A stretch of 64,000 bases of DNA from Pseudomonas sp. TH15 (GTDB taxonomy: Bacteria; Pseudomonadota; Gammaproteobacteria; Pseudomonadales; Pseudomonadaceae). Each line of letters starts with the position of its first letter. The first letter of the stretch is position 1. Both the position numbers and the translations under genes were made by a program. Where the stretch lies: contig NZ_JAEKEL010000002.1 of NCBI RefSeq assembly GCF_016651105.1, forward strand, positions 392,501 through 456,500. The letters run 5' to 3'. Below are positions 55,107 through 64,000 of the stretch, piece by piece. The notes beneath the pieces are model-generated. The model was not told the origin of the DNA, made no database searches, and was given only the letters and a program-made list of their open reading frames with translations.

Positions 55107-55412
55107 ATGAAAACCTTGACTGCCCTGTTTACCGCCGCTGCCCTGACCCTCACCGCTGGCCTGGCCCAAGCTGACGTACGCGTCGACCAGATCCCTGAGC
55201 TGGTCAAGTCCGGCAAGATCAAGCCGCTGGAATCAATGAACGCTGAAGCTCTGAAACTGCATCCGGGCGCGACCATCACTGACACGGATCTGGATAACCA
55301 CTTCAATGGTTATGAATATGAAGTTGAGCTGAAAACCGCTGATGGCAAAGAATTCGACGTCGACTTCGACGCCGCCACCGGCAAGGTGCTGAGCAACAAG
55401 CAAGACACCTGA
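55107..55412 (+). CDS. Periplasmic PepSY domain protein
   Basis: The 101-residue product has a signal peptide (KTLTALFTAAALTLTAGLAQA) and one PepSY domain (GATITDTDLDNHFNGYEYEVELKTADGKEFDVDFDAATGKVL). Often near metal or peptidase systems; function not assigned. Confidence 0.87.
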   Translation: MKTLTALFTAAALTLTAGLAQADVRVDQIPELVKSGKIKPLESMNAEALKLHPGATITDTDLDNHFNGYEYEVELKTADGKEFDVDFDAATGKVLSNKQDT

Positions 55413-55428
55413 TAGCGCGAATATGAGA

Positions 55429-55459
55429 AGCCGCACGATGAGAAATCGTGCGGCTTTTT
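55429..55459 (+). terminator. Rho-independent terminator of the PepSY gene
   Basis: AGCCGCACGAT - GAGAA - ATCGTGCGGCT followed by T5. Confidence 0.9.
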
Positions 55460-55496
55460 GCGTTCGGCTTTTGAAATTTTGGTGTCAGTGAGATTT

Positions 55497-55662
55497 TCTC
55501 CCCCTCACCCCAGCCCTCTCCCCCAGGGGACGAGGGGGAAAGGGAGCAAATCGGGGGTTTTCAAAGCCTGAGTGCGGTTCGAAATTTCAGGTCGGCGTAG
55601 CTCGAATATTCACCGCAGTCAGTCCCCTCGCCCTCCGGGAGAGGGCTGGGGTGAGGGGAATC
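55497..55662. repeat. Inverted CCCCTCACCCCAGCCCTCTCC repeat
   Basis: The CCCTCACCCCAGCCCTCTCCC block at 55501-55525 is repeated inverted at 55627-55660 (GGGAGAGGGCTGGGGTGAGGGG). It fills the gap between the PepSY and FlxA-like genes. Confidence 0.8.
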
Positions 55663-55666
55663 GGCA

Positions 55667-56110
55667 TCACGCCGAGGTGCTGACCATCGACCCGGAAGTG
55701 CTGCTGCCTTCGTCTTGTAACGCCTGCACCAACGCCGAGGTGGCGGTTTCCAAAGAGCCCGAGGTGGCTGAGAGCTGCGACTGCGCGGCGGCAACAGCGG
55801 CGGCTTTGGCATCGGGGCTTTCTTGCTTGGCCTGAGCCGCTTGCAGTTGCTGCTGTTGTTCCTGCAATTGCTTTTGCAGTTCGGCGATCTGCTTGCGCAG
55901 CTCTTTTACGGCATCGGAATCGGTGCTGCTGCTCGAACTGCTACTGTCGCCAGCCGGCGCGGCGCCGCTGGCTGCTTTCGGTGCATCGGTGTTGGCGCCG
56001 GTGCCAGCGACTGCGCTGGTGGAGTTTTCTTCAGCGGTGTCGCTGACTGCGGCTTTGCTGGCCGATGTAGCGACGGGTTGAGTGATCGAAACAGAAGTGA
56101 TGCTGACCAT
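55667..56110 (-). CDS. FlxA-like coiled-coil protein
   Basis: The 147-residue protein is Ser/Ala rich with a central coiled coil (VKELRKQIAELQKQLQEQQQQLQAAQAKQ, about residues 68-96) as in the FlxA family. No signal peptide. Function unknown. Confidence 0.75.
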   Translation of the reverse strand: MVSITSVSITQPVATSASKAAVSDTAEENSTSAVAGTGANTDAPKAASGAAPAGDSSSSSSSTDSDAVKELRKQIAELQKQLQEQQQQLQAAQAKQESPDAKAAAVAAAQSQLSATSGSLETATSALVQALQDEGSSTSGSMVSTSA

Positions 56111-56220
56111 GGGAAGGCTCCAATGCCGGTTATAGATAACCGGTCATCGTCGAGGGTCAGCGCAACTTGAGATCAACTGTGTACCGACTCGGTAAGCAAG
56201 CCGGTACACAGCCTTTTCGG

Positions 56221-57843
56221 TTACGCGCTCAGGCGCGACGTCACTTCATTCAACTGCCCCGACAACCCGTGCAGGTTGTGGCTCGCCGCTTCAGTGCGCT
56301 GCACGTGGTCCAGGTTGGTACTGGCGATGCTGGTGATCTCGGTCAGGTTGCGCGAGATGTCTTCGGCCACCGACGTTTGCTCTTCGGCCGCCGTGGCGAT
56401 CTGGCGGTTCATGTCGCGGATGGCTTCCACGGCATGGGTGATGCGCTCCAGCATGGCGCCGGCCTGGGTCACTTGCTCGACACTTTCTTCGCTGCGCGAT
56501 TGACCGCTTTCAATCGCCTGGGCCGCGTCCACCGCGCCGGTTTGCACGGTCTGGATGATCTGGTTGATTTCGATGATCGACGCCGCCGTGCGCTGGGCCA
56601 GGCTGCGGACTTCATCGGCCACCACTGCGAAACCGCGTCCGGCTTCACCGGCGCGGGCCGCTTCGATCGCCGCGTTCAGCGCCAGCAAATTGGTCTGCTC
56701 GGCGATGCCGCGAATCACTTCCAGCACCTTGCCGATACGCCCGCTGTCGGTTTCCAGACGACGGATCACGGTGGCGGTGTTGGCGATCTCGCCGCGCATT
56801 TGAGTGATGGTGTGAATGGTGCCCTGCATGACTTTTTCGCCCTGCTGGGCGGACTGGTCGGCATCATCGGCCGCGCGTGCTGCGTCCGCTGCATGACGAG
56901 CAACTTCCTGCGCGGTGGCAGACATTTCGTTCATCGCCGTGGCTACCTGATCGGTGCGGTTGAACTGCTCGTTGGTGCCGTTGGCCATCAACGTGGCGAT
57001 GGAGTTCAGCTCGCCGCTGGCGCTGTCCAGGTCCGACGCACTGCGCTGCAAACGGGTGAAGGTTTCGGCAAGGAAATCGCGCAAGGTGTTGGCGGCCGCA
57101 GCAAGATTGCCCAACTCATCCTGACGGTCGCTGGCCACGCGTTCGGCGAATTTGCCCTGGCTGAGTTGTGCCACGTAGTCGATCAGTTTGCGAATCGGGT
57201 CCACCAGGTTTCGGTTGATCAGCCACAAGCTCAACAGCCCGATCAGCAGCCCGGACGCGAGCATCACGATGATCCCCAACAACACCGTGCGATCGGCACT
57301 GGCGCTGATCAATGCCGACTGCTCGGTGCCGTGCTTGCGCAGTTCGCCGACCAACTCGCTCATCTGATCGCTGGTGGTGCGGTCCATACCCTTGACCGCG
57401 TTGTCGCCAGCGGCTGGATCGGCACCGGCAGCAACATAGGCATCACGACCTTTCTGATAGGCGTTGCCCAACTGACGATGTTCGTCACGCAGGCGTTCGA
57501 TGCTGCTCTTGAGTTGGCTATCCAGACCTTTCTGCCCGGCCAGTTCGCCGAGAATGCCCTGCACGTCGCGCTGACGGTCCTCGAATTGCTGCCAGTATTT
57601 GTCCAGGTCCGCCGGCTGTTTGCCGCGCAGCAGAACGTTTTTCCACTCCTGAACCTGCACCTTGAATTGCAGGTTGGCTTCATCGATCAATTGCGAAGTG
57701 TGCAACGGGCCTGCGATCAACTGGCTGTAACTTTGCACACCGTTGGACAGGAAGTGGAAGCAGGCCAGCGCGATCAACAACATCGCCAGCAGACTGCCGC
57801 TCAGCAGGGCGAGAATTTGCGCTCTCAAGGATTTTTGCAGCAT
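56221..57843 (-). CDS. Membrane methyl-accepting chemotaxis protein
   Basis: The 540-residue receptor has TM1 (about 9-32), a helical periplasmic sensor (about 35-185), TM2 (about 189-212), a HAMP domain (about 212-265) and a signalling domain with the tip EQTNLLALNAAIEAARAGEA near 385. It lacks a C-terminal CheR-binding pentapeptide. Ligand unknown. Divergent from zntB. Confidence 0.93.
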   Translation of the reverse strand: MLQKSLRAQILALLSGSLLAMLLIALACFHFLSNGVQSYSQLIAGPLHTSQLIDEANLQFKVQVQEWKNVLLRGKQPADLDKYWQQFEDRQRDVQGILGELAGQKGLDSQLKSSIERLRDEHRQLGNAYQKGRDAYVAAGADPAAGDNAVKGMDRTTSDQMSELVGELRKHGTEQSALISASADRTVLLGIIVMLASGLLIGLLSLWLINRNLVDPIRKLIDYVAQLSQGKFAERVASDRQDELGNLAAAANTLRDFLAETFTRLQRSASDLDSASGELNSIATLMANGTNEQFNRTDQVATAMNEMSATAQEVARHAADAARAADDADQSAQQGEKVMQGTIHTITQMRGEIANTATVIRRLETDSGRIGKVLEVIRGIAEQTNLLALNAAIEAARAGEAGRGFAVVADEVRSLAQRTAASIIEINQIIQTVQTGAVDAAQAIESGQSRSEESVEQVTQAGAMLERITHAVEAIRDMNRQIATAAEEQTSVAEDISRNLTEITSIASTNLDHVQRTEAASHNLHGLSGQLNEVTSRLSA

Positions 57844-58027
57844 CGCAGGTACTCATGACAGGGATGAGGCACGCCCGATAAGGCGTGGAATTTTGCCGGA
57901 CATCCATGTCGGCGAGCCTTGGCTCATGGCCAAAGGCGCGCAACGTAACCTAAGCGTGATCGGCGTACCAGAGCGCTTCTTGAAGAAAATCCGACTGTCG
58001 GTAAGCTGCTGATTTGACGTCATTTTG

Positions 58028-58045
58028 CTGTCACACAAACGTCAT
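58028..58045. promoter_or_regulatory. PHO-box-like sequence between the MCP gene and zntB
   Basis: CTGTCAC-ACAA-ACGTCAT is near the CTGTCAT-N4-CTGTCAT pattern of PhoB sites. Weak candidate. Confidence 0.25.
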
Positions 58046-58116
58046 GTGACATTGCGAAGATGCGGCCCAAGTGAACCTGTGAACCCGCGACAGGCGCTTC
58101 CTCTCAGCGAGACCTC

Positions 58117-59139
58117 ATGAACCACAGCATCGACCAAAGCCATCGCGACACTGACTTGTTCGGCCTGCTTTACGGCTTCCGTTTTCGTCCCGGTGAGCGC
58201 GGCCGGGAGATCGACTCGGCCGAAGCCCTGCGATGCTTGCAACACACCGAAGACAACGACGAATTCCTCTGGTTGCACCTGAACCTGGCCCACGCCGCGT
58301 GCGAGCGCTGGATGAAAAGCCATCTGGAATTGCCCGAGGAGTTTTTCGAGGCGCTGCACGAAGGTTCGCGCTCGACCCGCATCGAGCATGTCGACTCGGC
58401 GTTGCTGGCGGTGGTCAACGACGTGGTGTTCAACCTCAGCAGCATGGTGTCTTCGGATGTCTCGACGCTATGGGTCTGCGCCCGCAGCAAGCTGATCATC
58501 AGCGCGCGATTGCAACCGTTGCACTCGGTGGACAAGCTGCGTTCTTCGGTGAAGGCCGGGGAATGCTTTCGCTCACCGCTGGAGTTGCTGGTGCACCTGC
58601 TGCGCGATCAGGGCGAAGTGCTGACGCAGATCGTGCGCAAGACCAGCCAGAGTGTCGATCAGATCGAAGATGAGTTGTTGTCTTCGCGGCTGTCGACCAA
58701 CCGTGCTGAGCTGGGCGCCAATCGCCGGGTACTGGTGCGGTTGCAGCGGTTGTTGGCACTTGAACCGGGGTCGCTATTGCGCCTGCTCAACCGTCCGCCG
58801 CAATGGTTGCAGAAGGAGGACGTCAAGGAGTTGCGCAAGTCCACCGAGGAGTTTGCGCTGATCATCAACGACCTCACGGCCCTCGGTGAACGGATCAAGC
58901 TGTTGCAGGAAGAAATCGCGGCCAACCTCAACGAACAGAGCAACCGCACGTTGTTCACCCTGACGGTGGTGACAGTGCTGGCATTGCCGATCAACATCAT
59001 TGCCGGTTTTTTTGGCATGAACGTCGGCGGGATCCCGCTCTCGGGCGACCCGGAAGGGTTCTGGATTCTGGTGGCATTGGTCGCGACGTTTACCGTGCTG
59101 GCCGGGCGCTGGGCGTTTCGCAAAAGAGGCGATTACTGA
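58117..59139 (+). CDS. zntB: Zinc transporter ZntB (CorA family)
   Basis: The 340-residue protein has a long cytoplasmic helical domain and two C-terminal membrane helices; the first ends in the signature FFGMNVGGIP near residue 303. ZntB moves zinc across the inner membrane. Its last 31 codons plus the downstream REP are duplicated 291 bp further on. Confidence 0.93.
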   Translation: MNHSIDQSHRDTDLFGLLYGFRFRPGERGREIDSAEALRCLQHTEDNDEFLWLHLNLAHAACERWMKSHLELPEEFFEALHEGSRSTRIEHVDSALLAVVNDVVFNLSSMVSSDVSTLWVCARSKLIISARLQPLHSVDKLRSSVKAGECFRSPLELLVHLLRDQGEVLTQIVRKTSQSVDQIEDELLSSRLSTNRAELGANRRVLVRLQRLLALEPGSLLRLLNRPPQWLQKEDVKELRKSTEEFALIINDLTALGERIKLLQEEIAANLNEQSNRTLFTLTVVTVLALPINIIAGFFGMNVGGIPLSGDPEGFWILVALVATFTVLAGRWAFRKRGDY

Positions 59140-59179
59140 CCCTTGCCCACCGCAGATCCATTGTGCTGACAGAAATTCT

Positions 59180-59311
59180 GTGGCGAGGGAGCTTGCTCCC
59201 GTTCGGCTGCGAAGCAGCCGTAAATCCGGTTCACTCGGTACACCTGAAACAGCGTGGTGTTTGGTTTTGGGGCTGCTTCGCAACCCAGCGGGGATGAATC
59301 CCCTCGCCACA
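59180..59311. repeat. REP-type inverted repeat, first copy behind zntB
   Basis: GTGGCGAGGGAGCTTGCTCCCGTTCGGCTGCGAAGCAG and its inverse enclose a 60-bp core. Part of the 291-bp tandem duplication. Confidence 0.85.
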
Positions 59312-59337
59312 AAGAGCTCACCTCGGTGGGCGCGGTT

Positions 59338-59430
59338 GGGCAGGAAGGCTTCTGGATATTGGTCGCGCTGGTGGCGACGTTCACCGTGATTGCCGGGCGC
59401 TGGGCGTTCCGCAAAAGAGGCGATTACTGA
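59338..59430 (+). pseudogene. Duplicated 3' end of zntB
   Basis: Translates to QEGFWILVALVATF, then TVIAGRWAFRKRGDY and a stop, like the true zntB end. Ten codons differ, nine silently. There is no start, so it is a gene fragment. It implies descent from a zntB of another strain, not decay of a local copy. Confidence 0.8.
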
Positions 59431-59470
59431 CCCTTGCCCACCACAGATCCATTGTGCTGACAGAAATTCT

Positions 59471-59600
59471 GTGGCGAGGGGGCTTGCCCCCGTTCGGCTG
59501 CGAAGCAGTCGTAAATCCTTGCACGCGGTGTACCTGATATACCGCGGTGGCTGGTTTTGGGGCCGCTTCGCAACCCAACGGGGGTAAACCCCCTCGCCAC
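59471..59600. repeat. REP-type inverted repeat, second copy behind zntB
   Basis: Same family and offset (291 bp) as the copy at 59180. Together with the zntB fragment it fills the 620-bp gap between zntB and the phosphate transporter; no other gene is seen. Confidence 0.85.
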
Positions 59601-59759
59601 ACAGAGCTCACTTTAATCAACTTCCCCTCCTGAGCTTAGGGATGGGGTCAACAGATCAGTGGTTGGGCTAATCCGCCAAACCCTGACCCACCGCAGTCTC
59701 TCTGTCATATTTTGAAACGATCATGGGCGATACTCCTTCCTCACTCAGGATTGTCCGTG

Positions 59760-61373
59760 ATGGCTACTCCTTCCTTGTCCGCTGGTCAGGCGCCTGCCCG
59801 CAGCGCCAGACCGCACTTCGATAAAAAACCCGGCCTGTTCACCTTCGTGATTTTCTTCGGGGTGCTGGCCAGCGGGTTGTTGTTCACCGCCTACAGCCTG
59901 ATGCACGACATGCACGAACTCGGCACGGTGGTAACCACCTGGACACCGTTTCTGCTGCTGGGCGTGGCGCTGCTGATCGCCCTCGGTTTTGAATTCGTCA
60001 ACGGCTTCCACGACACCGCCAACGCGGTGGCCACGGTGATTTACACCAACTCGATGCCGCCGAACTTCGCGGTGGCCTGGTCAGGGTTCTTCAATTTTCT
60101 CGGTGTATTGCTTTCGAGTGGCGCGGTGGCGTTCGGTATCATCGCGTTGCTGCCGGTGGAGCTGATTCTGCAAGTCGGCTCCTCCGCCGGGTTCGCGATG
60201 ATCTTCGCCCTGTTGATCGCGGCGATCCTGTGGAACCTCGGCACCTGGTGGCTGGGCTTGCCGGCCTCCTCGTCGCACACCCTGATCGGCTCGATCATCG
60301 GCGTCGGCGTCGCCAATGCCCTGATGCATGGCCGCGATGGCACCAGCGGCGTGGATTGGGCGCAAGCCACCAAGATCGGTTACGCGCTGCTGCTCTCGCC
60401 GTTGGTCGGCTTCGGCTTTGCCGCACTGTTGCTGCTGGCCCTGCGGGCGTTCGTCAAGAATCGTGCGCTGTACAAGGCACCGGAAGGTGATGCGCCGCCA
60501 CCTTGGTGGATTCGCGGTTTATTGATTCTGACCTGCACCGGCGTGTCCTTCGCCCACGGCTCCAACGACGGCCAGAAAGGCATGGGCCTGATCATGTTGA
60601 TTCTGGTCGGCACCCTGCCGATGGCGTATGCGCTGAACCGCACCATGCCGGCCGATCAAGCGTTGCAGTTCGCCGCCGTGGCCGAAGTCACCCAGCAAGC
60701 CCTAGTGAAAAGTGCACCGCTGCCGACACCTGCCGACCCGCGTGCAGTGCTGTCCGATTACGTGCGCAGCAAGGAAGTCACGCCGCAACTGGTGCCCGCC
60801 CTCGCCTCGCTGGCCGGCAACATCGGGAACGAAGTGAAGGGCTACGGCTCGCTGTCGAAAGTCCCGGCCGAAGCCATGGGCAACGTGCGTAACGACATGT
60901 ACCTGACCAGCGAAACCATTCGCCTGATGGACAAGAACAAGGTCGGTAACTTCGACGCTGACACCACCGGCAAGCTGCAACTGTTCAAGCAACAGATCGA
61001 CAACGCCACGCGCTTCATTCCGCTGTGGGTGAAGATCGCCGTGGCCATCGCACTGGGGCTGGGCACCATGGTCGGCTGGAAGCGCATCGTGGTGACGGTC
61101 GGTGAAAAAATCGGCAAGACCCACCTGACGTATGCCCAGGGCGCGTCGGCCGAAACCGTGGCCATGCTGACCATCGGTGCCGCCGACATGTTTGGCCTGC
61201 CGGTGTCCACCACCCACGTGTTGTCTTCGGGTGTGGCCGGGAGCATGGTCGCCAATGGTGGTGGCTTGCAGATGAAGACCATCCGCAACCTGATGATGGC
61301 CTGGGTGCTGACCTTGCCGGCGGCGATCCTGTTGTCGGGCAGTTTGTACTGGTTGTTCACCAAATTGTTCTGA
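59760..61373 (+). CDS. pitA: Inorganic phosphate transporter, PiT family
   Basis: The 537-residue membrane protein has the two PiT signatures (NGFHDTANAVATVIYTNSMPP near 80 and AHGSNDGQKGMGLIMLILVG near 265) and a soluble central insert (about 290-430). It imports metal-phosphate with protons. The frame extends 16 codons upstream, but AGGA and family alignment favour this ATG. Confidence 0.9.
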   Translation: MATPSLSAGQAPARSARPHFDKKPGLFTFVIFFGVLASGLLFTAYSLMHDMHELGTVVTTWTPFLLLGVALLIALGFEFVNGFHDTANAVATVIYTNSMPPNFAVAWSGFFNFLGVLLSSGAVAFGIIALLPVELILQVGSSAGFAMIFALLIAAILWNLGTWWLGLPASSSHTLIGSIIGVGVANALMHGRDGTSGVDWAQATKIGYALLLSPLVGFGFAALLLLALRAFVKNRALYKAPEGDAPPPWWIRGLLILTCTGVSFAHGSNDGQKGMGLIMLILVGTLPMAYALNRTMPADQALQFAAVAEVTQQALVKSAPLPTPADPRAVLSDYVRSKEVTPQLVPALASLAGNIGNEVKGYGSLSKVPAEAMGNVRNDMYLTSETIRLMDKNKVGNFDADTTGKLQLFKQQIDNATRFIPLWVKIAVAIALGLGTMVGWKRIVVTVGEKIGKTHLTYAQGASAETVAMLTIGAADMFGLPVSTTHVLSSGVAGSMVANGGGLQMKTIRNLMMAWVLTLPAAILLSGSLYWLFTKLF

Positions 61374-61375
61374 CC

Positions 61376-61462
61376 CCTGTAGGAGCTGCCGCAGGCTGCG
61401 ATCTTTTGATCTTGTTGTTCAAACGCAAGATCAAAAGATCGCAGCCTGCGGCAGCTCCTACC
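61376..61462. repeat. Long inverted repeat after the phosphate transporter
   Basis: TAGGAGCTGCCGCAGGCTGCGATCTTTTGATCTTG and its inverse, about 35-bp arms with a short loop. It may also end the upstream transcript. Confidence 0.85.
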
Positions 61463-61511
61463 GGTAGCCGTAATAGAGAGAGATCCGGCAAGGTTTGAGT
61501 CCAGAGTGTGG

Positions 61512-62408
61512 TCAGAGAGTCGAGCGGATGACATCGCCGAGCCAATCCATGAACACGCGCACTCGCAGCGGCAAATGTCGCTGCCGCGCATACAACAATG
61601 AAATGCCCATCGCCGGCGCGGTGAATTGCGGCAACACCGTTACCAGTTCGCCGTTGTCCAGATGCGGCTGCATGCCGGTGCGTGGCACCTGAGTCAGCCC
61701 GAAGCCGCCCAGACACGCCGATTCGTAGGCATCGGTGCTGTTGACCGTCACGCTGCCAGCCATCGGCAAGCGTTTGACCTGACCGCCCTCCTCGTACACA
61801 AACCCTTCCGAACGCGAACCCAGTACGCCGACGTAATGCACCAATCGATGCTGCGCCAGATCCTCCAGAGTCTGCGGCACTCCGTAGCGTTCGAGATACG
61901 CGGGGCTCGCGCAGTTGATCATCGAGAAGTCGCCGAGGTGCCGCGCGACCACCGATTGATCAGGCTGCGCGCCGATCCGCACTACGCAATCGAACCCCTC
62001 GCTGAGCAAATCGACGCGGCGGTCGGTGCTGCTGATTTCCAGCTCGAGATTCGGGTGACGATCCATGAACTGCGGCAGGCGCGGCAGGATCAGGCGCCGC
62101 GCGAGAATGTTTGGCAGGTCGACACGAATGCGCCCGGTCAGCGAGGCTTCGTCCTGGCGAAACAATCCTTCGATCTCGTCCATGTGCGACAGCAAATCCT
62201 TACTGCGTTCGTACAACACCAGACCATCCTGCGTCGCCTGCACCTTGCGCGTGGTGCGCTGCAACAGGCGCGTGCCGAGTAACGCTTCCAGCGCTTGCAC
62301 ATGCTCGGACACGGTCGAGCGCGGCAAGCCGAGGCTCTCACCGGCAAGGGTAAAACTCGACAATTCGCTGACCCGGACGAAGGTTCGCAGCAGCTCCAGT
62401 TTGTTCAT
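61512..62408 (-). CDS. LysR family regulator
   Basis: The 298-residue protein has the HTH (SFTLAGESLGLPRSTVSEHVQALEALLG) and a LysR effector domain. Divergent from the SDR gene, which it probably controls. Confidence 0.9.
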   Translation of the reverse strand: MNKLELLRTFVRVSELSSFTLAGESLGLPRSTVSEHVQALEALLGTRLLQRTTRKVQATQDGLVLYERSKDLLSHMDEIEGLFRQDEASLTGRIRVDLPNILARRLILPRLPQFMDRHPNLELEISSTDRRVDLLSEGFDCVVRIGAQPDQSVVARHLGDFSMINCASPAYLERYGVPQTLEDLAQHRLVHYVGVLGSRSEGFVYEEGGQVKRLPMAGSVTVNSTDAYESACLGGFGLTQVPRTGMQPHLDNGELVTVLPQFTAPAMGISLLYARQRHLPLRVRVFMDWLGDVIRSTL

Positions 62409-62529
62409 GGCTCACCCTCGATTGTTCGCTTGATCCGACCAGTGATTCCGATTTCAGTCTGTTTATCACCTCCCGACGGATAAATAAACTGAGCCCATCA
62501 CCACCACTCAGCGCAATCGAGGAAGCCTC

Positions 62530-63285
62530 ATGAACCGAAAAATCGCATTGATCACCGGCGCCAGCCGTGGCCTGGGCAAAAACGCCGCCCTGCACCTCGC
62601 CGCGCAAGGCGTCGACATCATCGGCACCTACCACAGCCGCGCCGATGAAGCCCAGGCACTGGTAAGCGAAATCGAAGCACTCGGCGGTAAAGCCGTGATG
62701 CTGCAACTGGATGTCGGCCGCAGCGAAAGCTTTGCTGCGTTCGGCACACACGTCGAAAAGGCGCTGCAACACTTTGATCGTCAGCGCTTCGATTTTCTGA
62801 TCAACAACGCCGGGGTCGGTTTGCACGTGAGTTTCGCCGAAACCACCGTGGAGCAATTCGACCTGCTGATGAACGTGCATTTCAAAGGGCCGTTCTTCCT
62901 GACTCAGCAACTGCTGCCGCTGATCAACGATGGCGGGCGCATCATCAATATCTCCAGCGGCCTCGCGCGTTTCACCCTCCCGGGCGCCAGTGCTTATGCG
63001 GCGATGAAAGGCGCGATTGAAGTACTCACTCGTTATCAGGCAAAAGAGCTGGGCGCGCGACAGATTGCCGTGAATACCCTGGCGCCGGGTGCGATCGAAA
63101 CCGACTTTGGCGGCGGCACCGTTCGCGACAACGCGGCGGTGAATGCGATGGTCGCCGAAAACACCGCGCTGGGCCGTGCCGGGCAGCCGGATGACATTGG
63201 CGGAGCATTGGCGCTGCTGCTGTCACCGGGTGCGCAATGGATCAATGGCCAACGCGTCGAAGCCTCCGGCGGGATGTTTCTCTAA
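62530..63285 (+). CDS. SDR family oxidoreductase
   Basis: The 251-residue protein has the NAD(P) motif TGASRGLGKNAALHLA (residues 9-24), NNAGVG near 94, catalytic Ser/Tyr-Lys (SSGLARF..., SAYAAMKGA near 150) and the C-terminal GQRVEASGGMFL. Substrate unknown. Confidence 0.92.
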   Translation: MNRKIALITGASRGLGKNAALHLAAQGVDIIGTYHSRADEAQALVSEIEALGGKAVMLQLDVGRSESFAAFGTHVEKALQHFDRQRFDFLINNAGVGLHVSFAETTVEQFDLLMNVHFKGPFFLTQQLLPLINDGGRIINISSGLARFTLPGASAYAAMKGAIEVLTRYQAKELGARQIAVNTLAPGAIETDFGGGTVRDNAAVNAMVAENTALGRAGQPDDIGGALALLLSPGAQWINGQRVEASGGMFL

Positions 63286-63302
63286 ATCTGACACCGCCCC
63301 AT

Positions 63303-63412
63303 TGTGGCGAGGGGATTTATCCCCGTTGGGGTGCGCAGCGCCCCCTCTTTTGATCCAGAAAAGATGGGCCTGCTGCGCAGTCCAACGGGGATAAATCCCC
63401 TCGCCACAACTT
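63303..63412. repeat. REP-type inverted repeat between SDR and PACE genes
   Basis: TGTGGCGAGGGGATTTATCCCCGTTGG...CCAACGGGGATAAATCCCCTCGCCACA, in the gap of two convergent genes. Confidence 0.87.
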
Positions 63413-63423
63413 GCATTCCAGCG

Positions 63424-63855
63424 TTAGATCGTACGGGCGATCAGCAAGCGTTCGCGCACCACGTCATACCCCCAGTGGTAAACGTAGGTGTATGGCAGGA
63501 AGAACAGCAGCACACCGATGTCCAGCAGGAACGCCTGCCACAGACTGACGCTCAGCCACCAGGCAATCAGCGGCACGCCCATCACGATCAGGCCGCCTTC
63601 AAACAACAACGCGTGCACCACCCGGACCCAGGCGTTGCGCACAATATCCAGACGCTTGAGCAACCGGTCGAACATGCCGTTGAAGATCACGTTCCAGATC
63701 AGGGCAAGCGCGGCGATGGCCATGGTGACGAGACCCATTTCCACCATCGGTTTGTCCATGACCCAGGCCAGCAGCGGGGTGCAGATCATCACGGCGAGCG
63801 TTTCGAAACCGACGGCCTGGAAAATACGTTCAGTAATGGATTTGTTGGCGTTCAT
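63424..63855 (-). CDS. PACE family efflux transporter
   Basis: The 143-residue protein has four membrane helices and the PACE pattern RIFQAVGFETLAVMICTPLLAWVM ... NVIFNGMFDRL...VHALLFEGGL...YTYVYHWGYDVVRE. Members export biocides such as chlorhexidine and perhaps polyamines. AGGGAG precedes this ATG. Confidence 0.9.
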   Translation of the reverse strand: MNANKSITERIFQAVGFETLAVMICTPLLAWVMDKPMVEMGLVTMAIAALALIWNVIFNGMFDRLLKRLDIVRNAWVRVVHALLFEGGLIVMGVPLIAWWLSVSLWQAFLLDIGVLLFFLPYTYVYHWGYDVVRERLLIARTI

Positions 63856-63944
63856 GGCCAGACTCCCTGAGTGACTGTGGTTGCCATGATCTGTCAGCAC
63901 ACCGATACTTCATAACCAATAACCATCGATCAAGGCGATAGTTC

Positions 63945-64000
63945 ATGGCCTCTCACGAAGTGTTGCTCGCGTTTGTCCAGGCCGCGACCCAAGGTTCGTT
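63945..64000 (+). CDS. Start of a LysR-type regulator (partial)
   Basis: MASHEVLLAFVQAATQGS fits the start of a LysR HTH and runs off the window. It is divergent from the PACE gene, which it probably controls, as is common for PACE pumps. Confidence 0.6.
   Translation, partial: MASHEVLLAFVQAATQGS

Noticed and set aside
56167..57858. 563-codon frame antisense to the chemoreceptor gene
   Set aside because: Shadow of the MCP gene, which has complete motifs.

Overview
This is chromosomal DNA of a Pseudomonas of the fluorescens group. Gene content, codon use and order say so: the block acsA - aotJQMOP - argR - aruCFGDB - small gene - aruE - alaS - lysC - rsmA follows the P. aeruginosa PAO1 order as I remember it (about PA0887 to PA0905), and amrZ, DUF2790, DUF2025 and many REP-type hairpins are typical of the genus.

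Layout. 1-3.8 kb: end of a membrane protein, a stand-alone phnN, amrZ, the magnesium transporter mgtE and a small secreted BamE-like protein. 3.8-4.7 kb: three identical tRNA-Arg(ACG) genes in exact 149-bp tandem units, tRNA-Ser(GCT) and rsmA. 4.8-10.9 kb: lysC, alaS, ltaE, then an FMN riboswitch that drives a type II lumazine synthase (RibH2). 11-19 kb: the arginine succinyltransferase (AST/aru) operon. 19.3-24.4 kb: a large DUF6543/LRR effector-like gene, split by a frameshift in a run of six A, inserted between aruC and argR. 24.4-29.7 kb: argR and the aot arginine/ornithine ABC transporter. 30.5-35 kb: acsA, DUF2790, nrdB.

35-39 kb is an accessory island of different composition: a Bro-N gene with a possible structured leader RNA, two tandem paralogs that share an N-terminal domain but carry different effector ends (membrane segment plus SH3 in one, HNH nuclease in the other), and a protein with a CoiA-like zinc knuckle. 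39-51.6 kb: two DUF3298 lipoprotein-like or secreted paralogs, a TSUP carrier, AraC, XRE, a decayed higBA pair, an MBL hydrolase with a divergent TetR regulator, a diguanylate cyclase, a soluble PAS-PAS chemoreceptor, DUF1003, and a LysR gene divergent from a glutamine-amidotransferase/monooxygenase pair. 51.7-64 kb: DUF2025, glpQ, AraC, sterol desaturase family, PepSY, FlxA-like, a membrane chemoreceptor, zntB (with a duplicated 3' end behind it), a phosphate transporter, LysR/SDR, a PACE efflux pump and the start of another LysR gene.

How the genes work together: aot imports arginine and ornithine, the AST enzymes turn arginine into glutamate and succinate, and ArgR controls both. Exact matches to the ArgR half-site pattern lie before aruC and aotJ. 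The core genes are intact. Frameshifts cluster in accessory genes (the LRR effector, the first island paralog, higB and higA), which points to real decay there more than to a poor assembly, though homopolymer errors cannot be excluded by reading alone.
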